NCBI GenBank assembly: GCA_001936135.1
Contig: CP012809.1
Location: 4,141,501-4,205,500, forward strand
Length of the DNA stretch: 64,000 nucleotides
From: Saccharomycopsis fibuligera x Saccharomycopsis cf. fibuligera
Lineage: Eukaryota > Ascomycota > Saccharomycetes > Ascoideales > Saccharomycopsidaceae
Reading direction: 5' to 3'
The notes under the pieces were generated by a model. The model worked only from the letters and a program-made list of their open reading frames with translations, had not been told where the DNA came from and ran no database searches. This document shows positions 8,568 to 19,435 of the stretch, one piece after another. The translations under genes were made by a program, and so were the position numbers. Within the stretch, counting starts at the first letter, position 1. Every line of letters begins with the position of its first letter.

Positions 8568-11500
8568 TTAGGTGTTCTTGTAGTATTCGTTAGGAACAAG
8601 TTCAACAACCAACTGCCTTCCCATTCTTGATGGATGCAACATGGAAAATTTGATTTTCCCAGGTGTGTCATCAATCAAATTAATGTCCTTACCACTTACC
8701 ACTTGAATAGGTTTTGGCATGCTTCCGAGAATGCAGGTGGATAAGTCAATCTTGAATATTTCGATAATGTTTTTACCCACAATAATCAAAAAGTCATCCT
8801 GGAATGCAACTTTAGTGCATTTGAAGCTAAATTGCAATATACTGAACCTAGACAAACTACCATGATTGTTGCAAATAATTGCAAATTCATTGTATACAAG
8901 TAACAACTCTTTATTCTCATTAATCTTGTAGAGTCCCATTGGCTTACACGAAGCCAAATTCAACTTCTTTTTGATTATTTCAACATTTCCACTTTCCAAC
9001 CTTTGACCAGATACCAAATCCATCAAAATTGGAATGGATTGCGGCTGTAAAATAGATAGAGACAAGATTTCAAACCCTTTCACAGTATGAATAGAAAATG
9101 TATTGTTGAATATTGTCAAATTAAAACATTCTGCTTGAATATTAAATTTTCGATATTCTTCAAAATATTCAAATGAATTTGACGCATCGTCTAGTTTGGG
9201 TACCATTACCTTGAAGTAGCATCCAGAAGAAGACACTTTTTGTTTAGAATAAAATAAAAGGGTTGACCCTTTTTGTTGTCCAATTTTGAAAAAATTAACG
9301 TATTGCTTAGAGAGCTTTTGGCCAATGCTCTTGTTTTTAATTCCATTGTAAACAGTGAAGATAGAGTCAAGTTTATAGTATTGCAAAATTTTGTCGGCCA
9401 ATACTACCAACAAATTGAACTCCTCCAAAACTTTGAGCTGTGTCACGTTTTTTAATTCAAGTACTCTTTTCCAATTTCTAGTATGTGTTGCATCACTCAA
9501 AAACACACCATAACCTAGACCCACAAAAATGTACTCTTTATTACCGTGGGTAAAGCTTTCAGCAGTTGCTACCTTGCTGTACATTAATGGTCTTGGAAGT
9601 TCACCCGGATATTGTTCATGGATTTCTTGCAATGCAATATCAACTGCTGAATTTTTTGGACAAAGTGGTGACTTGTGAGGAATGTCATCTCTATCATAAG
9701 CAAATGCAGCATCAGAAATAACTTTCAACTTGAATGGCTCATTACGTTTTTCATTTTCATAAAAGCGGCTCTGAGCATCGCTTATGGCATCAAGCCATTC
9801 AATCCGCTCGTTAACTGAGTTTGTGTAAAATGTGAAGGAAGTTTCTTTGCCAATATTTCTAATCTTGAAAGGGTATATAACGTCTTCTTGAGTATCAGTT
9901 ATAGTTTCACTAATAGTACTACCAGTTCTTCTAGAGCTTATGGTTTGATTGGTTTGTTGGGTTACTTGCTTTTTAGTGGCAACATCAATTTCCACTAGCA
10001 AAAACTTCATTGATATTGGCTTTTCAATAACCCTATACTTTTTCAGGGTTGGCGAGTCTTTGATTTCATCAGTTATCAACAAGTAATTATCAAGCAAGAT
10101 AAGGTGGGAATATGAATTTAGCCACATATCTCTTTTCTTTGAAACCTGACCGCGCTTGATGATTCTTCTATCTTGTGACTCCCATTCGAGATTGGTTTCT
10201 GTACCATTTTTCCAATACAAAGAATTAGCAAGATTACTTAAAGCTCTTGTTCTAACAGCATGATCCTGCATGGTGTTAAACTTGTCAATAAGTTTCCTCA
10301 CTGCTTTAAGAGCCTTTTCCAATCTTTTATATTCAGGGTCAGTTGGCGACGTATTTTTTTGGATTTCTTTCAAAGTAATTGGTAAATTCATGGTTGCGCC
10401 TAAAAAGGATGGACCAAAAAGTCTTCCATGATCCATACCAAATCTAGAAACTCTAGGATCAGAATCCATATTGTTAATCCATGTGGAAAATCTTGAACTT
10501 TTTTTAATCTTTGTTTCATACTCAATCAATTCTCTAACTCCAACCATTCGATCAACATACTTTAAATAAGGTATGTATGCTTCATGGACCCACTTTGAAT
10601 ACAAATCAGCAACCCCTGTCATGAATTTGCCTTGCTTTAGTTTGACAATCAAAGGCTCCAAAAGAAACTTTTTGTGTGTTTCGACAATTGGAATAACAGT
10701 TAAAAATGCATCATGATAAAATTTATCAGTTGAAGGTATTAATGGCGGTTTATGATGCAAAAAACTTTCACCATATATCTCAACAATAATCCGACCATGA
10801 TTTACAACTCTTTGCTCACCTTTGATCAAGTCAAACATATGCGATTGTCTTTGTTGTGTTATCTCATCAATTTCGCTCAATTCATCTTTGGTGATATTCC
10901 AATGTTCAACCCAGCTATCACCAATCTCACTTTGACCATTTGCCTTCAATCCGGTAGGTTCTATGATTATACGATTCGATTGGACCAGTTCGAGATAGAT
11001 AGAGTTTATGCGTTTTAATTTCTCTCTAGGACAATGCAAAGCATAACACATATGATTTTTCATAATTACTTGATTGGAGCTAGATTTTCTATGGTTAAAT
11101 TTAGTAGAATAACAAGATGAAAGTTGAGGTAGCACACCGTTCACATAAGCATCTTCGTTGAAGAAAACATAGCAATCATTATTTAAAATTTCTGTTGTGC
11201 CACTGATGCTATTGTTTCTGCTTGCTGATGATACGTTTTTGTAAAAAACGCATCCATTTCGTTCAAATTCTTCAACTATAGTGTCAACATTGTCTTCGAC
11301 TAAAGAGACGCTAAGCTTGGAATATCTGTGATGAATTAATGCGGCTAAAGATTTTTTCAACTCCTCCTTTGGTATTAAAGCATCTTTGAACCAAATTTTT
11401 AACAATAAACACCACGAAAATAACTTCGATAATGACCAAAGATCAATGCACTGCTTCAATTGCGATTCAGTTAAAGAGCTTGATGAGAACGGCAAAGCAG

Positions 11501-13265
11501 GCAAATCTAAAGGTACCGGTGGTAGCTTTGCATTCCTTTTTTCTTCTTTTCCATTGAGCAACATTTCAGTTGTCTCAGAGTCACCCCAGGTGGCCGTTTT
11601 GCTCAACGGTTTCAATGTAGGTATGCTGGTAGTATTATTAATCCTCACAGACTGGGAGTAGCTGATTCTCTTGGTCTTGTTCTTATCGTCAACAATAATG
11701 GTTTTACCTTGTTGTTTTTCGACAAAGTTTGGATCGTTATTCAACTCCTCGGATATTTGCGCAGTGATAACAGAATTGTCAAGAGTGTTTCTCAAGTTAT
11801 TTATATTGACGTTTTCTTTGTTGACAGAGAGTTGGCTCTGCTGCCCTGGGTACAGTTGCAATTTCAGACTTCCTTTGTCAAGCGTATGACGATAATATTT
11901 CTCATTATGATTAACATTTGGAGATAATGGCGTAGTGACGACTTGTGCCATTGGAGTTTTAGGCTGAAAAGAGCTAATTGTTGAATCAGGAGACTGAACT
12001 GTACTGTCGTTATACTGGTTTCCATGAGTATCAATATGTAGCATGTGCAATCTGGATGATAATTTTGTACTTGCTGATTTTTCCGGTGAGACCGTTAATG
12101 TTGAAGGTAATTTTCTCGGACCCAATGGCTTAGATGTCACCAGAGTTTGCCTTTGTGGTTCTGATCCAGCTAAATTTTTATTTGAATGTGTGATTGAAGC
12201 TTTGAACTTAGATGTATAAGAAGGTGACGAAGGTAATGATGTTCTCGTAACATTGTTGTTAAAGTTTTCAGGGCTACCATGTTCAAAAGCTGTGTCGTAA
12301 TTGCTAGTGGGCAGATTTGTTTGTTCAATATTATCAATTGTACAATCAACTAAATCTATCACCTGGTTTGTGTATTCTTCTAAAGCCTCTATTTGAGAAT
12401 GATCAAGCTTCGTGTTTTGGTACTCAACAGAATATTTTTTATTTTTGCTGCCAATCGATGAGGAGGTACGATCAGTTACTTGTGAGACATTACTTATATG
12501 CGTAGACGCGTTATTGTAATATGGTCCATATGTATTCTGATTCCCTGCTAAAGTGTAGTAATCAGCCACATCATCGTAGGTTGTGCTTTTGGGCATTTGG
12601 TTGATGTATGTTGACTGGTATGATGAACCTGTGTCTCCTCGAAGTAATTGAGATCCATGGCTTAAATTTGACGATCCTCCAGTAGTATTTGCTTTGTTTT
12701 CATAGTTAGAGCTAACGAATTGTTGCTGACCTACAGTATTAAAGGACTGAGGCTGTTGGTTTGATCTGTAGTTGTTAGGAAACGATGTTGGTGACGGCTG
12801 GTGATTACCAATGTCCGATTCATCAAAGATATTAGTATAGGCGTTATTTCGAAGCGCATTACTGTCTATCGTATTTGCCGGTTGCGTTGTAGCATAATGA
12901 GGTTGATTATTTGCCAGGTAACCTTGGTAGTATTGAGTGCTTGTGCTAGGAAATGTTGGCTGTAATGTCTGAGGTTCGTAACGTTCGACGTATTGCTTTG
13001 GAGAATTCAGACAGTATTGCAAAGGTGACGGATTTGATTCCAGCTCTGAATCAAAGCTTTGGCCATACACGTCAATGACATCGTTAAAGGGATAGTCTGA
13101 ACTTACTTCCGAAGTGGTTCTACCGTGGTGCTGAGATGCATTGATTTGCTGTTTTGACTTCTCATAGTCCTGGATAGACTGGAACTCGTTGTAGCTCACT
13201 GAATTCTGTGACTGGGAGGTGGGAGGATAGCCGCCATTATAGCTGCTGCCCTGTCCATGCATCAT
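8568..13265 (-). CDS. Rho1-type guanine nucleotide exchange factor (ROM2/TUS1 family)
   Basis: Activates Rho-family GTPases, in yeasts Rho1 of the cell-wall integrity pathway, at sites of growth. I start at the ATG at 13265 (MMHGQGSSY), giving 1565 residues; the frame upstream has no ATG. Residues 1-580 are Asn/Gln/Ser-rich and probably disordered. A winged-helix/DEP-like region begins near 600 (LWSLSKLFSW). The DH (RhoGEF) domain spans roughly 795-1010, a PH domain about 1030-1170 (DMWLNSYSHLILLDNYLLI) and a citron-homology (CNH) domain about 1230-1540. This DEP-DH-PH-CNH order is diagnostic of Rom1/2, Tus1 and fission-yeast Rgf proteins. The DH helix (LGATMNLPITLKEI) departs from the common core, so I cannot choose between ROM2 and TUS1. 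Identification to family is secure. Confidence 0.9.
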   Translation of the reverse strand: MMHGQGSSYNGGYPPTSQSQNSVSYNEFQSIQDYEKSKQQINASQHHGRTTSEVSSDYPFNDVIDVYGQSFDSELESNPSPLQYCLNSPKQYVERYEPQTLQPTFPSTSTQYYQGYLANNQPHYATTQPANTIDSNALRNNAYTNIFDESDIGNHQPSPTSFPNNYRSNQQPQSFNTVGQQQFVSSNYENKANTTGGSSNLSHGSQLLRGDTGSSYQSTYINQMPKSTTYDDVADYYTLAGNQNTYGPYYNNASTHISNVSQVTDRTSSSIGSKNKKYSVEYQNTKLDHSQIEALEEYTNQVIDLVDCTIDNIEQTNLPTSNYDTAFEHGSPENFNNNVTRTSLPSSPSYTSKFKASITHSNKNLAGSEPQRQTLVTSKPLGPRKLPSTLTVSPEKSASTKLSSRLHMLHIDTHGNQYNDSTVQSPDSTISSFQPKTPMAQVVTTPLSPNVNHNEKYYRHTLDKGSLKLQLYPGQQSQLSVNKENVNINNLRNTLDNSVITAQISEELNNDPNFVEKQQGKTIIVDDKNKTKRISYSQSVRINNTTSIPTLKPLSKTATWGDSETTEMLLNGKEEKRNAKLPPVPLDLPALPFSSSSLTESQLKQCIDLWSLSKLFSWCLLLKIWFKDALIPKEELKKSLAALIHHRYSKLSVSLVEDNVDTIVEEFERNGCVFYKNVSSASRNNSISGTTEILNNDCYVFFNEDAYVNGVLPQLSSCYSTKFNHRKSSSNQVIMKNHMCYALHCPREKLKRINSIYLELVQSNRIIIEPTGLKANGQSEIGDSWVEHWNITKDELSEIDEITQQRQSHMFDLIKGEQRVVNHGRIIVEIYGESFLHHKPPLIPSTDKFYHDAFLTVIPIVETHKKFLLEPLIVKLKQGKFMTGVADLYSKWVHEAYIPYLKYVDRMVGVRELIEYETKIKKSSRFSTWINNMDSDPRVSRFGMDHGRLFGPSFLGATMNLPITLKEIQKNTSPTDPEYKRLEKALKAVRKLIDKFNTMQDHAVRTRALSNLANSLYWKNGTETNLEWESQDRRIIKRGQVSKKRDMWLNSYSHLILLDNYLLITDEIKDSPTLKKYRVIEKPISMKFLLVEIDVATKKQVTQQTNQTISSRRTGSTISETITDTQEDVIYPFKIRNIGKETSFTFYTNSVNERIEWLDAISDAQSRFYENEKRNEPFKLKVISDAAFAYDRDDIPHKSPLCPKNSAVDIALQEIHEQYPGELPRPLMYSKVATAESFTHGNKEYIFVGLGYGVFLSDATHTRNWKRVLELKNVTQLKVLEEFNLLVVLADKILQYYKLDSIFTVYNGIKNKSIGQKLSKQYVNFFKIGQQKGSTLLFYSKQKVSSSGCYFKVMVPKLDDASNSFEYFEEYRKFNIQAECFNLTIFNNTFSIHTVKGFEILSLSILQPQSIPILMDLVSGQRLESGNVEIIKKKLNLASCKPMGLYKINENKELLLVYNEFAIICNNHGSLSRFSILQFSFKCTKVAFQDDFLIIVGKNIIEIFKIDLSTCILGSMPKPIQVVSGKDINLIDDTPGKIKFSMLHPSRMGRQLVVELVPNEYYKNT

Positions 13266-15174
13266 TGGGGTTGAATTCAAAATTGGTAAGGTAAAAGGAT
13301 GCTAGATGCTTTAGCTAGGCACAGGAGAAGAGGAGCTATCAACTATTAGATATATAAGACATATACCGATGTGTCTTGTGTTTTGGTGATGGAATGTGTT
13401 TGTTTATTGTTCATAATACTGGCAGTGCTACCCGACCCGATCCGTAGCAACGGTGTAAACAATGGGAATGTCAATGCCGCTGTCCATAATTAGCTCAGTT
13501 TGGGCAACTAACGGCCATTCCTAGCAAGGAGCGAATATACAACTCTACTGTTTGTGCTCCTCGATGGAAAGCGCCAGGTTCTTGGGCTTCGAATTTATTT
13601 AGTAATATTTTTTTTTTAATTGTCTCTGCTGTATTTTTCAGTCCCGACTTATTTTCTGTGTAGCTTTGTGCCAACCAATATATGGTTTTTGTAACAATAA
13701 AAAACATGGTAAGTCACCTTTGATGTTCATGAAATTATTACAAGCATGGTACATTGTTTACAGGAAGCAGGGCCAGAAGTTACTATTATTGTAACAAAAC
13801 CTATGCACTTGAGTTAGTAGAATACAGTATTTACTGTTACCGTTTTAACTTGTCAAAATGTAATTTGCTATATTTCACTAATATTTGTTGTGACTTAGTT
13901 ATTGGGCATCTTAGAAAAATATTTTCTGTTTTAGACAAATATTATGGATAAGTCTTTTTTCTTTTTTCTTATTTTTTATTTGTTTTGTCAAAGATGCCGT
14001 CTTTATATTATTCGACTGAAAACATGTAAGTTAGGAAAATAGAGCGTCTTGAGTATATTGCATTCAAGACATCCGTAAAATTATCGTAATTTTCAATAAA
14101 TATCGTAGTTAAACTTACTTAAATATCCATTAGCCCTCAAACTAATCAAAGGCCTATGTGCTCGAAAGGAAGGTTACATATTATTGACAACAAAGTAAAA
14201 TTAATAAAAACGATTTTTTTTCTTTTTATTACAAAGACCGTAAATTTTCTGTCTCAAAAATTCTTTTTGTGGGTTTGATATTGCGCTTTCTCATATGTTC
14301 TGGGTTAATTGAAATGAGATATATCAATGCAAACAGACACTGTGCAGAAACGTAAGCACTTGAAAAGAATCAATTATCCCTATTCTCTTACTAGAATTCA
14401 TTTACGAAAGCCTTGAAGACATGAAACTTAGCAGGAAAGCGCTTTATTAAGTGCAGAATGCCCTACAAAATGATATGTTCTTTGTTTCTCTCAATTAACA
14501 AAAAAAAATCCAAAGCAATACGAGAAACAACACAACATATTGCAGAAGGATTTGCGTTCTGTATTCATAATGCATCTTGAAGAGTGCTATGGAGTGAATA
14601 TATACCAACCATTATATTCATCATGAAATACTAACCAATTGACGCATGTTGAAAATAAAGAGGAGGTGCGTCACCCTATTTTCAACAAAGCATTTCATTC
14701 TTTACCAGTTAAGCGCAAAAACTTAGTAGGGGAACACCAAACTGGCATAATGATGTTCGGGAGATCATGAGAAGAAACTTTATAGAAACATTGAAAAAGA
14801 ATTGCAAATCATGGTATTCTATTATGAAGCAATAAACATTTTATGTATGACGACCAGAGTGGACCAACGCGGCCGAAGAGAAATACAGAGAACTTTTACA
14901 TTGCCAACGAAAGAAGAAAATTTTTGTTAAGCTGGTGTAATAACAATCACAGGTTCCCTCCAGATCACTCGGCAATCCCATAGTCAAAATATACAAAACT
15001 TACGTCAATTTTAGATATAAAAATAATGATACAAATCAGTATATTTGCTTTAAATAGAGAGGAACAAGAGAAGTAAGATAAAAATAGTTAATCATTAACC
15101 AAAAACTCATTATATGACAAAATTAAATTCTTTTCAGCAAGTAAAAATTAAACCTTTAATGCTTTTGAATTAAT
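13266..15174. other. Long intergenic region upstream of the Rho GEF gene (1.9 kb)
   Basis: No protein gene supported. It contains the GEF promoter on the left and the RPS1 3' region on the right. A 70-codon minus frame at 13495-13707 and a 65-codon plus frame at 13754-13951 have no recognisable features. A tRNA-like A-box string near 13490 has no matching stems. A pair of interleaved inverted repeats lies at 14640-14686. The length leaves room for an unannotated noncoding RNA. Confidence 0.5.
14640..14686. repeat. Two interleaved inverted repeats
   Basis: TGACGCA (14640-14646) pairs with TGCGTCA (14667-14673). GTTGAAAATA (14648-14657) pairs with TATTTTCAAC (14677-14686). The order A-B-A'-B' is a pseudoknot-like topology rather than a simple hairpin. 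Both pairs are perfect. Confidence 0.8.
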
Positions 15175-15942
15175 TTAGACGGTTTCCAAGACAACATCTT
15201 TGAAACCACCAACTTTCTTACCTTTTTCTTCACCAGAACCTTCACCGTGTAAAGCCAACAAAGAACCCAAGTCGAATTTAGGTTGTTTCAACAATTTAAC
15301 TTTTCTGATGTGCACGTTTTGCAATGGGAAGATGGATTGAGTGGATTTTTCAATTTCACGGCCAATAACATCTGGGATCAATTTAGAGGTCAACTGAGTC
15401 AAGGTAGATTTTTGGATTTCTTCAGTGATGATTTCAATAGCCTTCTTTCTCACAGCTCTGATTTGGGAAGATTGAGCGTAAGTGGTCTTCTTGATTTGGT
15501 TTTGTTGTCTTCTGGTGAAAGCAATCATGAAAACTCTGACAACGTAATCGTCAGCGGTTTTAGCGGTGACGTTAGCTTCAATCAAAGATTGCCATTTTCT
15601 AACCAAGGATCTGAGTTTGTCAGAAGTGAAGTCCAAACCGTGGAAGTTGGTCAACAAGTTTTTACCTTGAACTTCATCAACTCTCAATTTGACTTTTCTA
15701 ATGGCATAGTCTTCTTGACCTTGCAAGTCAGCCAAAGAGACTTCAAAGACACGGCCTTTCAAACCTTCAGCGGCACTCTTCAAACCAGTGGATTTGTTGA
15801 TCAAAGTTTTACCAACATTTCTGTTTTCGAAGGTAGATGGAGCCTTGATGTCAAACCATTCTTTTCTGGTGAATGGGTCGACAACTCTCTTCTTGATACC
15901 TTTTTTACCTTTGGACAATCTCTTGTTTTTACCAACAGCCAT
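15175..15942 (-). CDS. RPS1: 40S ribosomal protein eS1 (Rps1/S3a)
   Basis: A structural protein of the small ribosomal subunit, near the mRNA exit region. It has 255 residues, the same as the Saccharomyces proteins, with the basic start [19 protein letters not shown] and the typical [16 protein letters not shown] segment near 140-155. No intron interrupts it. Like other highly expressed genes it prefers a narrow set of codons. It is divergent from the mitochondrial HMG-box gene at 17076. Secure. Confidence 0.98.
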   Translation of the reverse strand: MAVGKNKRLSKGKKGIKKRVVDPFTRKEWFDIKAPSTFENRNVGKTLINKSTGLKSAAEGLKGRVFEVSLADLQGQEDYAIRKVKLRVDEVQGKNLLTNFHGLDFTSDKLRSLVRKWQSLIEANVTAKTADDYVVRVFMIAFTRRQQNQIKKTTYAQSSQIRAVRKKAIEIITEEIQKSTLTQLTSKLIPDVIGREIEKSTQSIFPLQNVHIRKVKLLKQPKFDLGSLLALHGEGSGEEKGKKVGGFKDVVLETV

Positions 15943-17075
15943 TTTGATATAGTTTGTTGTGTCTTTACTTACTTGGTAAAGAGAACTATTCCAAAATTTT
16001 CAATATATCAATCTGATATTTTCAAATGGAGCCTACCTATGCCAGACAGCAGTAGACTTTTTTTTTTCGCCAGGTCCTGAGTCGGGTAAGATCCATTTTC
16101 TGGACATTTGCTGAGCCACATGATGCAGTGACAGTATTTTGCGCCAAGCCCTAGTTTCATCCATGTGAGAGTCATGTGAGTTTAAACAGAAGACTTGAAA
16201 AACTAGCCCTCACTGTACAGGGCTTTTTTTCTTGCGCCCTGGTTTCCTCGCTTCGACTCACGCATAGCAATGCATGCTGTCAGATGATTGTGCATTGTAG
16301 TTCCCATTACCCGCTGACATTATTACATCAGCCAGCAGCAGCCCGCGTGGAACAGTACTGTTGCGAAACTGCGGCAGCGCAGATTACGCTCTAGTTTCTA
16401 GACAATCGTTAAAATTGGAGAACATCTACACTCCGATACATGGGCACTACAGTGCTCTAATGCTCGATATCAATTAACGTAATGCTTCTTTATGAGTTCC
16501 GCCGAGCACATTATTTCCAATACACTAGTGCCGGCCCGAGACTGCCAAAGATTCAAACGGCATAAACAATTTATTCTTTACTTGAAGATGACCTCAAGAC
16601 AGACCATAGTAGAGTTCTTTACCCCGTGGAACATTTCTTTGCGTAAATGTGAAGAACTATTGATTGACTGATTTTGACAATAAAGCACATGACTCTAAAA
16701 TCGCGTGACCTTGTTTGTGCATTTAGCAATTGCTACGCTCTCTAAATTCGCGGTGCTGGCTCCAAAAGACAAAAAATAAACAAATGAGGGCTCCGTTTTT
16801 AAAGCTGATATGGATATAGTCTACCAGCTTCCTTAAACCATTGCATTAGCATACAGAATTAAGATTGATTCGTGGTTGTGAAGTCATTATTGAGAAAACA
16901 TCAATTTACGAGTTTGTTCAATTTTTTTTGTGCATTTCTGCTTGCAATTGAACTGAACCTCACTTAAGTAAACAAGCAAACCCTAGAAAAAGCTACGACA
17001 CGCCAGAATTATATTCTATCAAGAAAGCAAATATATAAGCACCAAAGTCAATTCATCATCAAACACACACAGAAA
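15943..17075. promoter_or_regulatory. Divergent promoter region of RPS1 and the HMG-box gene
   Basis: Upstream of RPS1, two AGGGCT-type elements occur: AGCCCTAG at 16147-16154 and CTAGCCCT at 16203-16210. With repeated CATGTGA near 16161-16178, they are reminiscent of the Tbf1/Cbf1-type control of Candida ribosomal genes (tentative). A T10 tract lies near 16059. For the HMG gene, TATATAAG is at 17032-17039, only 37 bases before the ATG. A 72-codon frame at 16176-16394 is probably chance. Confidence 0.45.
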
Positions 17076-18053
17076 ATGGTTTTAATCTCATCTTTGAAAA
17101 CCTTGAGGCTTGCAACACCTGTTGCTCGCTTAGCTACTGCCAAATTATTAGCCCAAAGAAGTTTACTGACCGCTTTTCCTAGCACTAAAGCTAGCGTTGC
17201 AACTCAATACAGATTTGCCTCCACTACCGCCGCCAAATCAAAAGAGACTACCACCAGCGGTAGGCAAACAAAAACAAAAACTAAGAAAGCTTCTTCTGCT
17301 ACCAAAAAAAGCGCTGCCAAAACTACCAAGAAAACCACCAAAAAGGCGAGTAAGCCAAAGGCCGCTGCCACTAAGAAGAAGGCGGTTAAAAAACCATCTA
17401 CACCACCTCTCAAACTTACAAAATTTCCTCCTGTCAGCACGCAAAAAGTCTTTGCCAATGCAATTATTGACCAATTGAGAGCAGAAAAACATACGAATAA
17501 TACTTCTTTGAAAAGATCTATTAAAGAGAAATATGCAGCTTTATCAGAAAGCGAAAAGGCAAAATACCTTGAAGAAGCTAAAAAATTGAGATCAACAGAA
17601 AAGAAGAAACTCAAGGTTAAGGAAAGAAAAGAGAAGTTGCCACCAAAATATTCTCCATACATTCTTTATGTCAAAGAAAACATGAAGCCACTTATTGAAG
17701 CCAATCCAGAACTTCGTGTCACTCAAGGTGTTAAGCAGTTGGCTGAAAAATGGAGAAACATGTCACCAGCAGAAAAGCAGGATTATGAACAAAGAGCTGC
17801 TGGATTTCTTAAGGCATATAACGAAAAGAAGGCACAAATAGAAAGCGCAAAGGTGAAGAAGCCTGTGAATGCATTTGCATTGTTTTACAAGGAGCTGTAC
17901 CCACAGTTGGCTGAACAAAACCCAGACAAGCATCCTCATGAAGTTGTCAAAGTTGCTGCTGAGCAATGGAGAAACATGGAGGATTCAGAAAAGGCTAAAT
18001 ATGTCAATCAAAGTGTAAGTACTCAAGAAGCATACCAAAGAACAATCGCTTAG
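17076..18053 (+). CDS. GCF1: Mitochondrial HMG-box DNA-packaging protein (Gcf1/Abf2-like)
   Basis: Predicted to coat and compact mitochondrial DNA, as Abf2 and Candida Gcf1 do. The 325 residues start with an Arg/Leu/Ala-rich, acid-free presequence (about 1-48) typical of mitochondrial import. A Lys/Thr/Ala-rich tail-like stretch (about 60-110, KTTKKTTKKASK) follows, resembling linker-histone tails. Two HMG boxes are at about 189-250 (PKYSPYILYVKENM ... WRNMSPAEKQDYEQRA) and 260-322 (KKPVNAFALFYKELY ... WRNMEDSEKAKYVNQS). A third, weaker box-like segment at 117-172 has the same ending pattern (YAALSESEKAKYLEEAKKL) and may be a degenerate box or the coiled coil described in Gcf1. A nuclear HMG protein is less likely because of the presequence. 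Confidence 0.85.
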   Translation: MVLISSLKTLRLATPVARLATAKLLAQRSLLTAFPSTKASVATQYRFASTTAAKSKETTTSGRQTKTKTKKASSATKKSAAKTTKKTTKKASKPKAAATKKKAVKKPSTPPLKLTKFPPVSTQKVFANAIIDQLRAEKHTNNTSLKRSIKEKYAALSESEKAKYLEEAKKLRSTEKKKLKVKERKEKLPPKYSPYILYVKENMKPLIEANPELRVTQGVKQLAEKWRNMSPAEKQDYEQRAAGFLKAYNEKKAQIESAKVKKPVNAFALFYKELYPQLAEQNPDKHPHEVVKVAAEQWRNMEDSEKAKYVNQSVSTQEAYQRTIA

Positions 18054-18808
18054 ATAGGTTGATCTCTTAGTTTTCCATGTCTGATTTATGATTGGTGATA
18101 TATGATTACATTTCTTCTTTTTAATCTTCCCTTTATAACTTGATTGCTACTAGGATGTTAATATTTGGCCACCAGGTAAATTGACGGTTTTGGTTTGCGT
18201 TTCATTGGTCTTTGATTTACGCAATTTTTTTCGTTTTTTTTTGTTGTTTCCTAAATATTAGTTTTTGTATTTTACAAAAAAAGAGATTTTTGTTTTTGAT
18301 TTAGTGCCGTTACTTGGTCACTCCTTTCATTATTTTTTTATAAGTTTACTTTTTTGTTCTTTTTTCATTGATTACATCCATCAAATGTTTTAATTTTATT
18401 TTCAAAATTTTATTCTATCTTTGACTTGGGGATTTTAATGTCCTTAGAATTTTTTTTTCGATTTTTATTTTTTTTCATTTTTTGAAGTGTTACTTGAGTT
18501 GATAAAGTGCAGTATAGTTGGATTATTATTAATAAACAAAACGCAATGATAAGAACTGATACAATGTATTTTAGAAATTGATGCATGAAACATAATTAAT
18601 TAAAAAGAAAAGCAACCAACTAACTATCATAAAAAAAAATAAAAGAATTAAATCTTCCAAATAGATCATAAAAAAGCAGACAGCAAAGAAAAAAGAAAGA
18701 AAGATAAACTCAAATAGAAATGCAATACAATAAAGACAAAAACATCAGACAAAAAAAACGGAAAAAGAAACTAGAATATAAGCATCAGAAGAAACAAACT
18801 CTATTTAT
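18054..18808. other. Intergenic: convergent 3' regions
   Basis: No gene seen. The first half is T-rich and the second half A-rich on the + strand. That matches U-rich 3' UTRs for both converging genes, with the switch near 18500-18540. Confidence 0.6.
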
Positions 18809-19435
18809 TTAAGGTACAAAAAACCCAACAAAACAACCATCCAAGATTCTTTCTGCATTAACCCAAGCATGGTACTTATTGAACAAAAAAGTCCCATCAG
18901 TGCCAGCGCACTTCATGATTTCCGGCACACCACCGGGATGAAACTTCAAATATGGAGTAATATTATACACTTTGCCCTTAAGCACAGTCCAACAATCTTC
19001 TGAAGATTTATGCTTGTTCAACTCACTGCGGTTTACCTTCATGGGAAAGCTTCCGTGGTCAATATTACCGCGTAAGTTTTTGCCAGAAGATTTCAAGGCC
19101 GCCCAGTCTAGTGGGGAGTGGCCTGGTTCAAGACGAACCTTTTGTCTTTTCTGGGCGCCAGCGGTGGCACTGATGGTGGATGCAGAGGCTCGTTGGGCGG
19201 AATTTGGAGCTGGGAACAATGTAGAAGAAGAGGTAGTGTTTGTCAGGGGCGGAGGAGTTAGTGATGATGCGGAAGGTTGTGGTGGGGCAAGAGATGATGA
19301 CTTAGATAAAGGAGGGGCTAGTGATGACGATGGCGAGGCAGGTCGATTTCGTTGAGGAAGTGTATTATTGGACCTTATTGGGGTCGTAGCCGAAGTTGGA
19401 CCTCTCTTGCTATTTATAAAACTCTGCCAGGACAT
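18809..19435 (-). CDS. IRC21: Cytochrome b5-domain protein (Irc21-like)
   Basis: A predicted haem-binding protein of unknown substrate. It has 208 residues; Saccharomyces Irc21 is of similar length. Residues 1-95 are Ser/Pro-rich and likely disordered. The segment KVRLEPGHSPLDWAAL (99-114) is the hallmark that precedes the haem domain in Irc21 and NCB5OR proteins. The b5 domain (about 131-205) has both axial-ligand motifs, FHPGG (His166) and KYHAWVN (His189). No membrane anchor follows, so it should be soluble, unlike microsomal cytochrome b5. It is divergently transcribed from TEM1. Function in yeast is poorly known: IRC21 mutants show raised recombination foci. Confidence 0.85.
   Translation of the reverse strand: MSWQSFINSKRGPTSATTPIRSNNTLPQRNRPASPSSSLAPPLSKSSSLAPPQPSASSLTPPPLTNTTSSSTLFPAPNSAQRASASTISATAGAQKRQKVRLEPGHSPLDWAALKSSGKNLRGNIDHGSFPMKVNRSELNKHKSSEDCWTVLKGKVYNITPYLKFHPGGVPEIMKCAGTDGTFLFNKYHAWVNAERILDGCFVGFFVP

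Noticed and set aside
13480-13590. tRNA-like boxes (TAGCTCAGTTTGGG followed about 85 bases later by GGGCTTCGAATTT)
   Set aside because: The D-arm has no complementary partner and the acceptor stem cannot be formed from the flanks.
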